Below, in pieces: positions 57,051 through 64,000 of a DNA stretch of 64,000 bases; position 1 is the stretch's first letter, and every line of letters begins with the position of its first letter. Source of the DNA: Bergeyella cardium (lineage in GTDB: Bacteria; Bacteroidota; Bacteroidia; Flavobacteriales; Weeksellaceae). The stretch lies in assembly GCF_003614945.1 (NCBI RefSeq), contig NZ_QYCZ01000001.1, forward strand, positions 1,754,001-1,818,000, given 5' to 3'. The notes beneath the pieces were generated by a model. The model ran no database searches, was not told where the DNA came from, and saw nothing but the letters and a program-made list of their open reading frames with translations. Both the position numbers and the translations under genes were made by a program.

Positions 57051-58793
57051 ATGAAAAAGATTTGTATACCCCTAACTATCGCAGCATTAGCCTTTGCAAA
57101 TGCTCAGCAGAAATTTGAAGAAGTAACGCCTACTTCATTTAAAGCCTTTTACTATGGAAAGGCTTCCATAGGAGATGTAAACAATGATGGCTTTAAAGAT
57201 GTATTCTTCACTGGAACCGTAGATGAAGACGGAGATAACTATCCTGATATTACTAAAAACGAACTCTATAAAAATGACAATGGGACTTTTGTACCTCTGC
57301 AGCTATTTCCAGAAAATGCTGTACATTTCAGCGATAATAAATTTATAGATTTTGATAATGACGGGCTTTTAGACCTTGTTACCACTGGACTAAGCTATAA
57401 TGATGTAGTCAACTACCGTACTTACAGATGGAAAAATACAGGTACTAAATTTGAACTGCAAGACAACCTCGATGGGAGGACATTCGGTAATATAGAAGTA
57501 TTTGACCTTAACCACGACGGGCTATTGGATTATGCAGTAAACGGTCTCAGATTCATAGAAAATGTAGGTTTTGAGTACAAAACCGATGTGTATCTCAATA
57601 GTAAAACAGGTTTTTTAGATAAGAGAAAAGATATAATCCCTGAGGGGAGGCAGTATGGAAAGCTAAGAGTTTTTGATATTGATAACGATGGATACTTAGA
57701 TGCTGTACTCTTCGGATTAAATGAAAATACAGAAGAAAAATTTACCATTTATAAAAATAATAAAGGGACTTTTGAAATTTCTCAAGAGCTTGATGGATTC
57801 CAAAATGGAGACCTGAACTATGCAGATTTTGATAGTGATGGTGACCTTGATTTTGTCATTAGTTCATTAGATAAAGAAGGAAAATACCACCTTATCTATT
57901 TCAAAAATAATGGAGGAATATTTACACCTCATCAAGAAATAAACTCTGATCATTTGAATGATTCTTCAATAGATATAGGAGATATTAATGGCGATGGATA
58001 CTACGATTTTATCGCTATCGGAAGTGGGAAAAATTCAGCTAATAATGTAACCAGTGTATTCATCTACAATCCTACTACGGATAATTTTGAAGAACAATAT
58101 TTTGATATCGACCCAGTAGGAGGAAATGGTGGTATTAACCTGTTTGACTTTAATAATGACAATAATTTAGATGTACTGCTATACGGCTTTGACTGGAAAA
58201 TATCTGGCTATCCTTATGTAACCAAACTCTTTAAAAATATACAAAGTATAACCAACAAAGCCCCAGAGCCACCTACCTATCTCTCTGCAACAGTAAGTAC
58301 TGATAAAGTTACATTTGAGTGGAGCAGTGGTAATGATGATAAAACTCCATCAAAAGCATTGCAGTATGAGTTTATCGTTGGCTCCGCTCCTGGAAAATCC
58401 GATATAGCAAAATATACCGTAACCACTCCTCATTGGTTCCTACAAAAAGAAAACCTGCCTAATACAATCTATTGGAGAGTCAAGTCTATCGATGCTTCAA
58501 AAGTTTTATCCAATGATTCTGAAGAGCAAGTGGTTTCTAATCTTTCAGTAAATAATATCACTAAAGAAAGTGGTGCAGTATTATATCCAAACCCTGTAAA
58601 AGATGTACTCAACATCCGTACTGAAGCAAAAGTAAAATCTTACAGAATAATCAATACTTCTGGGCAAGTGGTGCTAAGCAAAACCACAGATGAGAAATCT
58701 ATCAACTTATCTGGGCTCAGCAAAGGGCTTTACATCGTAGAAATAACCTTTGAAGATGCTAAGCCATTGTCAACGAAAATTATCGTAAACTAA
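57051..58793 (+). CDS. FG-GAP/VCBS-repeat T9SS cargo protein, copy 2
   Basis: 580 residues, ATG start with signal peptide to about residue 18 (ALAFANAQ). It has the same layout as the preceding gene: propeller-like D-x-[DN]-x-DG repeats, a linker domain and a C-terminal T9SS type A sorting domain (LYPNPVKDVLN). N-terminal regions differ clearly, while the last about 150 residues are almost the same. It follows copy 1 after 23 bases, so both are probably one operon. A terminator follows at 58831. Confidence 0.88.
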   Translation: MKKICIPLTIAALAFANAQQKFEEVTPTSFKAFYYGKASIGDVNNDGFKDVFFTGTVDEDGDNYPDITKNELYKNDNGTFVPLQLFPENAVHFSDNKFIDFDNDGLLDLVTTGLSYNDVVNYRTYRWKNTGTKFELQDNLDGRTFGNIEVFDLNHDGLLDYAVNGLRFIENVGFEYKTDVYLNSKTGFLDKRKDIIPEGRQYGKLRVFDIDNDGYLDAVLFGLNENTEEKFTIYKNNKGTFEISQELDGFQNGDLNYADFDSDGDLDFVISSLDKEGKYHLIYFKNNGGIFTPHQEINSDHLNDSSIDIGDINGDGYYDFIAIGSGKNSANNVTSVFIYNPTTDNFEEQYFDIDPVGGNGGINLFDFNNDNNLDVLLYGFDWKISGYPYVTKLFKNIQSITNKAPEPPTYLSATVSTDKVTFEWSSGNDDKTPSKALQYEFIVGSAPGKSDIAKYTVTTPHWFLQKENLPNTIYWRVKSIDASKVLSNDSEEQVVSNLSVNNITKESGAVLYPNPVKDVLNIRTEAKVKSYRIINTSGQVVLSKTTDEKSINLSGLSKGLYIVEITFEDAKPLSTKIIVN

Positions 58794-58830
58794 AGTTTTT
58801 TCATTATCTTTTTTAATCGTTTCATTCGGG

Positions 58831-58862
58831 AAGCCTATCTTTTTTAGGTAGGCTTTCTTTTT
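58831..58862 (+). terminator. Terminator of the FG-GAP gene pair
   Basis: AAGCCTA / TAGGCTT with a 9-base loop and then TCTTTTT. Confidence 0.85.
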
Positions 58863-58906
58863 AATAGACCTCAATGAGAAGAAATAATGAAGTAAAACAC
58901 AATAAG

Positions 58907-58937
58907 TTTGCATTATTTAAAAAAAATGTTATTTTTG
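58907..58937 (+). promoter_or_regulatory. Promoter of rpmE2
   Basis: TTTG, 19 bases, TATTTTTG at 58930-58937: a full consensus match. The 5' leader to the ATG would be about 85 bases, unusually long for this window and possibly regulatory. Confidence 0.75.
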
Positions 58938-59030
58938 CAACCTCAAATACCACAGTAGCGATAGTCTGTCCATTACCATTCTATCCAAACTATTAGAAAA
59001 TAAGAAGTTAAAAAATAATTTTTAGATATT

Positions 59031-59282
59031 ATGAAAAAAGGAATCCACCCTGAAAATTATAGATTAGTTGTGTTTAAGGACATGAGTAATGATGAAATGT
59101 TCCTCTGCAAATCTACTGCGGAAACAAAAGATACTATCGAGTATGAAGGTCAAGAGTATCCATTGGTAAAAATGGAAATCTCTTCTACTTCTCACCCATT
59201 CTACACTGGTAAAGTGAAGTTAGTAGACACTGCGGGTAGAGTAGATAAATTTATGAACAAGTACAAAAAATTCGCAAAGTAA
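59031..59282 (+). CDS. rpmE2: 50S ribosomal protein bL31, type B
   Basis: 83 residues. [17 protein letters not shown] and [20 protein letters not shown] are typical of bL31 type B. It lacks the CxxC zinc motifs of the C+ form, so it is the zinc-independent type. Monocistronic, with a strong promoter and terminator. Confidence 0.96.
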   Translation: MKKGIHPENYRLVVFKDMSNDEMFLCKSTAETKDTIEYEGQEYPLVKMEISSTSHPFYTGKVKLVDTAGRVDKFMNKYKKFAK

Positions 59283-59306
59283 TTTTATTGATTTCATAGT
59301 ATTAAA

Positions 59307-59337
59307 AAGTCTTTCAGAGGTTTCTGAAAGGCTTTTT
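59307..59337 (+). terminator. Terminator of rpmE2
   Basis: AAGTCTTTCAGA / TCTGAAAGGCTT with loop GGTT and T-run (TTTTT). The next gene's -7 box follows almost immediately. Confidence 0.9.
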
Positions 59338-59343
59338 TTATTG

Positions 59344-59351
59344 TACTTTTG
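59344..59351 (+). promoter_or_regulatory. -7 element of the GlmU-like gene
   Basis: TACTTTTG, 18 bases before the ATG at 59370 and directly after the rpmE2 terminator. Confidence 0.6.
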
Positions 59352-59369
59352 TGCAAATAATGTTAGACT

Positions 59370-60536
59370 ATGCAGTTAGTATTTTCAGATGCACAATATT
59401 GGGAGGATTTCCTGCCTCTTACCTTTACTCGCCCTGTTGCAGAGATGAGATGCGGTATCCTCACTTTCGCAGAGCGATGGATAAAATTATTAAACATTTC
59501 TGAGAAAGCATACATCACAGAAGAATATTTGGAGGGTAAATATCCTCATCCCAAAGAGGTAGAAAGCCTTTTTATCGTGCCCAACTTTCTCCCAACTTTA
59601 AAAGTAGTAGAGCAAATAAAAGAATTAAAATCTGGCGAAGCCTTAGTTTATGAAAATGAACTCTTAGCTGCGAGAATTAATATGAAGAATTTCAGTCTGA
59701 GCCAGATTGAAAAGATGACAGACATAGAAGGAGAACTTATTTTCTTTAAACAACCCACAGATTTATTTTCTTTAAACGATAAGGCTATTAATTTTGACTT
59801 CGAGCTCCTGACCAAAGGCAGAAAATCTCAGCCGCTATCGGAGACGAATGGACTTTTAGGAAATGCCTCAGACTTGTTTATAGAAGAAGGAGCGGTAGTA
59901 GAATTCTCCACCCTCAATACAAAAACGGGTAAAATCTATATTGGCAAAGATGCCGAGATAATGGAAGGCTGCCACCTGCGAGGACCTATTGCGCTATGCG
60001 AAGGAGCAAAATTCAACCTAGGAGCAAAGATTTATGGAGCCACCACCATTGGCCCACACTCCAAAGTAGGTGGAGAAGTTAATAACATCATCATTTTTGG
60101 TTATTCCAATAAAGGGCACGATGGCTTTGTGGGCAATTCCATCATCGGAGAGTGGTGCAACCTTGGGGCAGATACCAATTCATCTAACCTGAAAAACAAT
60201 TACGCCAATGTAAAACTCTGGAATTATCGACAAAAGAAGTTCATCGACACAGGACTTCAATTTGCAGGGCTCATAATGGGCGACCACTCCAAAACAGCGA
60301 TCAATACCCAACTCAATACGGGTACTGTGGTAGGTGTAGCTGCCAATATTTTCGAGACTGGCTTCCCTCCCAACCTGGTGAGCAATTTCAGTTGGGGAGG
60401 GATGAAAGCTGATGCCCGATTTAACCTTGAAAAAGCCTGCGAAGTAGCCGAAAAAGTGATGTCTCGCAGAAAGGTAAGCCTCACCGATGCCGATAAAGAC
60501 ATTCTCAAACATATTTATGAACATTTCACAGATTAA
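59370..60536 (+). CDS. GlmU-family nucleotidyltransferase-like protein
   Basis: 388 residues. The N-terminal domain begins LVFSDAQYWEDFLPLTFTRP, a degenerate nucleotidyltransferase opening found in GlmU-like proteins of Bacteroidota. The C-terminal half is a left-handed beta-helix of hexapeptide repeats (GKIYIGKDAEIMEGCHLRGP, IGEWCNLGADTNSSNLKNNY). It may be a sugar-1-phosphate nucleotidyl/acetyltransferase, but the classical GxGxRMxP motif is not seen, so activity is uncertain. It is followed at 12 bases by a lipoprotein gene. Confidence 0.8.
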   Translation: MQLVFSDAQYWEDFLPLTFTRPVAEMRCGILTFAERWIKLLNISEKAYITEEYLEGKYPHPKEVESLFIVPNFLPTLKVVEQIKELKSGEALVYENELLAARINMKNFSLSQIEKMTDIEGELIFFKQPTDLFSLNDKAINFDFELLTKGRKSQPLSETNGLLGNASDLFIEEGAVVEFSTLNTKTGKIYIGKDAEIMEGCHLRGPIALCEGAKFNLGAKIYGATTIGPHSKVGGEVNNIIIFGYSNKGHDGFVGNSIIGEWCNLGADTNSSNLKNNYANVKLWNYRQKKFIDTGLQFAGLIMGDHSKTAINTQLNTGTVVGVAANIFETGFPPNLVSNFSWGGMKADARFNLEKACEVAEKVMSRRKVSLTDADKDILKHIYEHFTD

Positions 60537-60548
60537 AAACCCCATACA

Positions 60549-61961
60549 ATGAAAATAAAGAGCCTTTTCGCCCTCAGTTTTTTTGCTTTAATACTCATTA
60601 TTTCGTGCAAAAGAGACGAAATCAACTTTGAAACACCCAATGCAGAACTCAAATTTTCCAGAGATACGGTATTCTGCGACACGATTTACAATCAAGTACG
60701 CTCAGAAACCTATGCAGTAAAGGTCTTCAACACCGAAAACCGCGATATTTTCATCCCAAAAATCAGCCTACAAGGAGGAAATACCTCCCCGTACCGCATC
60801 AATGTAGATGGAAAAGCAGGTGTAGAGTTTAGGGATGTACCCCTCAGGAAGCACGACAGCCTGTACATCTTCGTAGAAATAGCACCCGTTGCCAACAGCA
60901 AGGAAGCGATTGCTGAAGACCGCATCATTTTCTCTATGCCAAAAGGAGAGCAGCACATCACCCTCTTTTCTGTGGTTCAGGATGCTGAGTTTTTCATTCA
61001 AACACAAACCAATCCCAACCTGCTAAGCGAGGATACAAACTGGACGAGTGATAAAGCAAAAATCATCTTCGGAGAGCTGACTTTAGCCGAAGGGAAAACC
61101 CTAAGTGTGGCAGAAGGCACAAAAATCTACTTCACCAAAGGGAGCGGACTCAAAATATCAAAGAATGCAAAGCTCAACCTCAACGGTGCACTGGACAACG
61201 AAATCCTCCTACGAGGGGACAGGAATGATACCCGCTACGATACCATTCCCCTCAACTGGAAAGGTATCCGTTTAGAAGAAGGTGCAAGCCTGAATGCCAA
61301 CTATGCCAAAATCTTCGGGGGCGAAACAGGAATACAGCTCTACAAAGCCAGTGCAACCCTCCGAAATACAATAATGCACAGCTTTCAAGACTATGGAATT
61401 CGCTCAATAAACTCCCAGCTACAGGCAGAAAACCTCGTGATGAACAGCTGTGGGGGAGCAAATTTAGCCCTACTCGGTGGTGGCGAGGCAAGCCTTACGC
61501 ATTGCACCTTAGCAAACGAGTGGAAACAGAATTATTCACTCCCTGCCTATGGGGTTTATGCTACGAATGAGTGGACAAACGATTCTGGCAATAAGGAAAT
61601 CAACAACCTCAATCTGAAAATCCAAAATTCTATCCTCTACGGAAGTGCCGAGACCTCTATATTCTTTGAGCCTGTACAAGGGTATGATTTCAATTACCTC
61701 ATCAGCCATTCACTCGTGAAGTATAGCAATAAGTCGGGGTTCAACTTTGATTCTAACGCCCTCGTCGTCCAGTCAATAAAGAATGAAGACCCAAAATTTG
61801 CCCGACCTTATATCACAAAAATGAATCTTCGTCTAAAGCCCAACTCCCCTGCCATCGGGAAAGGAAGTACCACCGTAGCAGCCTCCGTAAGTAAGGATAT
61901 TAAAGGTGAAGACAGAACCTCCTCCCCTAATCTTGGAGCCTATCAAACACCTACTCGTTAG
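60549..61961 (+). CDS. Lipoprotein with right-handed beta-helix repeats
   Basis: 470 residues. Lipobox LIISC gives Cys20. An N-terminal beta-sandwich-like part (about 30-150) is followed by parallel beta-helix turns (KLNLNGALDNEILLRGDRND, GIRLEEGASLNANYAKIFGG) and an ending GAYQ typical of such exported proteins. It is tethered in the envelope; substrate unknown. It forms an operon with the GlmU-like gene, a pairing that recurs in Flavobacteriia as far as I recall. Confidence 0.8.
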   Translation: MKIKSLFALSFFALILIISCKRDEINFETPNAELKFSRDTVFCDTIYNQVRSETYAVKVFNTENRDIFIPKISLQGGNTSPYRINVDGKAGVEFRDVPLRKHDSLYIFVEIAPVANSKEAIAEDRIIFSMPKGEQHITLFSVVQDAEFFIQTQTNPNLLSEDTNWTSDKAKIIFGELTLAEGKTLSVAEGTKIYFTKGSGLKISKNAKLNLNGALDNEILLRGDRNDTRYDTIPLNWKGIRLEEGASLNANYAKIFGGETGIQLYKASATLRNTIMHSFQDYGIRSINSQLQAENLVMNSCGGANLALLGGGEASLTHCTLANEWKQNYSLPAYGVYATNEWTNDSGNKEINNLNLKIQNSILYGSAETSIFFEPVQGYDFNYLISHSLVKYSNKSGFNFDSNALVVQSIKNEDPKFARPYITKMNLRLKPNSPAIGKGSTTVAASVSKDIKGEDRTSSPNLGAYQTPTR

Positions 61962-62002
61962 CACGAGGGGCTCTTACCCACTGGCGTGGCACCTTGCAGG
62001 TG
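61954..62002. repeat. Three short GC-rich hairpins after the lipoprotein gene
   Basis: CTCGTTAGCACGAG (61954, overlapping the gene's stop), CCACTGGCGTGG (61978) and CACCTTGCAGGTG (61990). The first two have centres 23 bases apart. Same family as 52873-52965. Confidence 0.6.
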
Positions 62003-62024
62003 GCGCACTTACCACAAACTAACC

Positions 62025-62073
62025 GCGCACCGCCAATAGCTAAAAGCCAATAGCTATTTGCCATCTGCTAAAA
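62025..62073 (+). repeat. Heptad array H7, (GCNNNNN)7
   Basis: GC at 62025, 62032, 62039, 62046, 62053, 62060 and 62067. It is preceded by ACAAACTAACCGCGCACCGC, nearly identical to the start of the second half of H5. Confidence 0.8.
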
Positions 62074-62078
62074 AGAAG

Positions 62079-62104
62079 TACGGCACCCCAAATGGGGTGC
62101 CGTA
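62079..62104. terminator. Perfect hairpin, possible minus-strand terminator
   Basis: TACGGCACCCC-AAAT-GGGGTGCCGTA, an 11-base perfect stem. On the minus strand CTTCTTTTTAG follows, so it may end transcripts coming from the 62491-63207 gene after crossing the repeat array. Confidence 0.6.
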
Positions 62105-62160
62105 CAAATAAATACTAACAATTATAAAAACGCATTATGCACACAAGTGATAAAGTGCAA

Positions 62161-62480
62161 GGTTTCTATTTTCTTTCTTATCAGCTAATGGCTTTAAAAT
62201 TCATCGCTGAGTTTATTATTCATTCTTAAAGCTTATTTATTGTTTAGGTTTAATGGGATATCTTGGCTAATTTCTATCGCCTGAGTAGGCGAGACACTAT
62301 CGCCCGAGAGAGCGAGTCACCTTCGCCCGAGAGAGCGAGTCACCTTCGCCCGAGAGAGCGAGTCACCTTCGCCCGAGAGAGCGAGACACTATCGCCCGAG
62401 AGAGCGAGTCACCTTCGCTTTTCCAATTGTCCCAAAAAAACATTAATATATGATTTAAATAGCATTATAATAGATAGTTA
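62161..62480. repeat. Dispersed element, copy B (320 bases)
   Basis: Homologous along its length to 53165-53410 (same order of shared blocks on both sides of the hairpin array). It holds six rather than three hairpin units. Confidence 0.7.
62277..62430. repeat. Six tandem hairpins with exact 23-base period
   Basis: Units at 62277, 62300, 62323, 62346, 62369 and 62392, then a degenerate TCGCTTTTCCAATTGT at 62415. The first, TCGCCTGAGTAGGCGA, is a perfect stem with a compensatory pair; the others are TCGCCCGAGAGAGCGA with one internal mismatch. Spacers alternate between GACACTA and GTCACCT. Confidence 0.9.
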
Positions 62481-62490
62481 AGTAGATTAA

Positions 62491-63207
62491 TCAGGCAATA
62501 ACTACGGGTGTATTAAGCACCTCAGTTCTTGGGGTTTTTAGAAAGACTTTCGAGGTATTGCTAAACTGCGTTGTGATGCTCAGCTCGTAGTTGCCTGCGG
62601 GGAGGCTGGCGGGGATAAGCACCAAAAGACGAGCGGGCTCATTAATCACGATGTCCTCGAGTTTTGTCTTGGCCTTGGTGTCTATATTCGTGAGATAGAC
62701 ACCATTATCTGTGTGGGTGCCTGCAACCTTGATGTAAGAACCTTTTACCTCTGCATTCTTGCCTTTGGTAAGGGTACCATCGGTTTTGCCTGTGCTGAGG
62801 TCGGTAATACCGAAGATTGCCATTGGGCTAGATTGCTCTCCAAGGAATTCTACTTTGGTTTGGGAGATGGCTTTCCTTAGCTCTGCGCCTTGATTAACAT
62901 TTACATAGACGCTGTGCTTGTCCTTATCCCAGACTTTGTCTTTAAAGACACCTTTTATCGCTGGGCGCATAATGACGAGGCCGGTATTGACTACATAGCC
63001 TTGGAGCACGAGCTCTGTGCTCTTGCGATTGAAGCGGGAGATGATGTCTATTGCCGTCTCCTCTTTTATCTCCATACCTTCTTTTTTGAGCTCTGCTACA
63101 ATCTCTGCTACGCTTACGCTCCCTACGCTTGCGGGTACACCTACAAAATCTGATGGGTCGCTGGTAAGAGGGTTATCTCTTAGCCACGCTTTTAAAGTAT
63201 TTTTCAT
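62491..63207 (-). CDS. HU-like-domain protein with C-terminal DUF4469-like domain
   Basis: 238 residues, no signal peptide. Residues about 1-125 resemble the HU-like DNA-binding domain of Bacteroidota (SVAEIVAELKKEGMEIKEET, FNRKSTELVLQGYVVNTGLV). The C-terminal about 110 residues form a beta domain (PARLLVLIPASLPAGNYELS) resembling DUF4469 or an Ig-like fold. The role is unknown. It lies after the FISUMP-domain gene with a terminator between them, and its transcript would run into the hairpin array downstream. Confidence 0.7.
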   Translation of the reverse strand: MKNTLKAWLRDNPLTSDPSDFVGVPASVGSVSVAEIVAELKKEGMEIKEETAIDIISRFNRKSTELVLQGYVVNTGLVIMRPAIKGVFKDKVWDKDKHSVYVNVNQGAELRKAISQTKVEFLGEQSSPMAIFGITDLSTGKTDGTLTKGKNAEVKGSYIKVAGTHTDNGVYLTNIDTKAKTKLEDIVINEPARLLVLIPASLPAGNYELSITTQFSNTSKVFLKTPRTEVLNTPVVIA

Positions 63208-63257
63208 TGTAATAATGTTTATTGGTTTATATATAATTCTTTATGTTTTCTTTTATA

Positions 63258-63279
63258 AAAGGGGGATTACTCCCCCTTT
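63258..63279 (-). terminator. Terminator after the FISUMP-domain gene
   Basis: AAAGGGGGA / TCCCCCTTT with loop TTAC (plus-strand reading), followed on the minus strand by TATAAAAG; the stem itself ends in T bases. Confidence 0.7.
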
Positions 63280-63290
63280 GGGTGTATTTA

Positions 63291-64000
63291 TTAGTCTTTT
63301 ATGCAACGAACGGACATTTGAGATATTTTTTGCATAGTAATATTATTACCTACCCCTAATATTTGTCCTACAATTACACCACCTATAGATGCTGATGGAT
63401 CTAAAGCTTGTGGAACTTTAAATTGTGGGTTCCTATTTTCATATGAACTTGCTCGAATATAATATGCATCTTTAGAAGTATCTGGTGTTTTCGTCCATAA
63501 AAAACTCCATTGTTCCATCGAATTAGGAGTTGTACCAGAAGCTGTTCCAAGTCGAAGAATCTCTGTAAAAAAACTTCCTCTATAAGACTTTATATCTGTG
63601 AGTATACCTCCTCCTACAGTATTTAACTTCAACTGATGCATTTCTGGTTGTGTAGGGGTATGCCAACCACTTGGGCAAGGATCTGTATAACCAGAAACAT
63701 TAGCATTATACTCTGTCTGGTTATATCGTTTCCAAGCATCGGTAGTAGTACCTAAAGGAAAATCAGTCACAGAATTATATCTATAGACTCCGTTAGAGCC
63801 ACTCGGCGATGGACCTGAAAGGCTATTCGGCCAGTTAACTAACTCGTGGCCATCGGCTACCCTGCCCCATTGAAATGCAGAACCAAACATTCTGTAGTCC
63901 ATTAATGTATTAGGAGCTCGCATCTCATAAATCTGATCATATCCAAAGTCTGCTATACGGTTTGCATCGGCAGAATGCGCTCCAAGGTTCTTATCTAGCC
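63291..64000 (-). CDS. FISUMP-domain protein (5' end beyond window)
   Basis: The frame is open to 63998, so the start lies outside the window; about 235 C-terminal residues are visible. LDKNLGA, FQWGRVADGHE, DPCPSGWHTPTQPE and SQMSVRCIKD are the standard blocks of the Fibrobacter succinogenes major paralogous domain. Such proteins are usually exported and surface-located in Bacteroidota. The function is not known. An internal ATG at 63921-63923 is not the true start because the NLGA block lies before it. Confidence 0.85.
   Translation of the reverse strand, partial: LDKNLGAHSADANRIADFGYDQIYEMRAPNTLMDYRMFGSAFQWGRVADGHELVNWPNSLSGPSPSGSNGVYRYNSVTDFPLGTTTDAWKRYNQTEYNANVSGYTDPCPSGWHTPTQPEMHQLKLNTVGGGILTDIKSYRGSFFTEILRLGTASGTTPNSMEQWSFLWTKTPDTSKDAYYIRASSYENRNPQFKVPQALDPSASIGGVIVGQILGVGNNITMQKISQMSVRCIKD

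Larger units (their letters stand above)
61962..62490. other. Repeat island between the lipoprotein and HU-like-domain genes
   Basis: 529 bases with no supportable gene: hairpins, heptad array H7 (62025-62073), a 12-base-stem hairpin (62079-62104) and element copy B (62161-62480) with six 23-base-period hairpins. Confidence 0.75.

Noticed and set aside
62277-62430. CRISPR array
   Set aside because: The 23-base period leaves only 7-base spacers, which are themselves repeated (GACACTA, GTCACCT), and no cas genes are nearby.
62263-62481. 72-residue open frame rich in SPERASHL-type repeats
   Set aside because: It is a translation of the 23-base hairpin array; the period is not a multiple of three, so the apparent peptide repeat is a by-product.

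Overview
The window looks like a chromosomal segment of a Bacteroidota member of the class Flavobacteriia, most likely near Chryseobacterium, Riemerella or Cloacibacterium (family-level placement is inference). Evidence: many Bacteroidota-type promoters (TTTG about 19 bases before TAnnTTTG), almost no Shine-Dalgarno sequences, the type IX secretion/gliding genes sprA, gldB and gldC, two proteins with T9SS C-terminal sorting domains, a DUF4476 protein and a clade II (atypical) nitrous oxide reductase cluster.

Layout. 1-9000, minus strand: the 3'-truncated sprA with ruvA upstream, then the str operon rpsL-rpsG-fusA-rpsJ. 9132-11211: dnaB-rnhA. 11403-15336: an SMR exporter, aroC, and an SDR/outer-membrane-barrel pair. 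15494-23087: a Dps protein, then the nos region (lipid-anchored cytochrome c, nosZ, nosB-like, nosL, nosD, nosF, nosY). 23438-32140: ABC-F ATPase, ClC channel, DUF2723 giant membrane protein and a GT-C-like membrane protein. 32413-41105: kdsA, DUF4476 protein, TonB-dependent receptor, gldB-gldC, mutY, HU protein, a 29-residue basic protein and RNase G. 41167-48856: thioredoxin-like protein, outer membrane barrel, POT peptide transporter, two small sister lipoproteins, an unknown gene pair, and a U32 protein/ferredoxin/5-formyl-THF cyclo-ligase operon. 49058-55145: TM2 protein, M16 peptidase, NlpE-like lipoprotein, tpiA, prmA. 55294-64000: two tandem FG-GAP T9SS cargo proteins, rpmE2, a GlmU-like enzyme with a beta-helix lipoprotein, an HU-like-domain protein and a FISUMP-domain protein cut by the window end.

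How the genes connect. SprA is the T9SS translocon pore, and the two FG-GAP proteins carry the sorting domain it exports. GldB/GldC belong to the gliding genes of the same phylum. The nos genes form a near-complete N2O-reducing module: electron donor, reductase, copper supply, maturation periplasmic protein and ABC transporter. Two GT-C-like membrane proteins could form a glycosylation pair.

The least explained content lies between genes. Several intergenic islands (12.85, 23.1, 26.8, 32.1, 52.9 and 62.0 kb) are packed with ordered repeats: degenerate 7-base arrays (GCNNNNN)n, short GC-rich hairpins with GCNA-type loops, tandem palindromes with an exact 23-base period in two unrelated sequence families (plus a looser third one), and a 42-base array before kdsA. 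Two islands share a homologous element of 246 and 320 bases that differs mainly by three 23-base hairpin units. I regard these islands as the best candidate for something undescribed.
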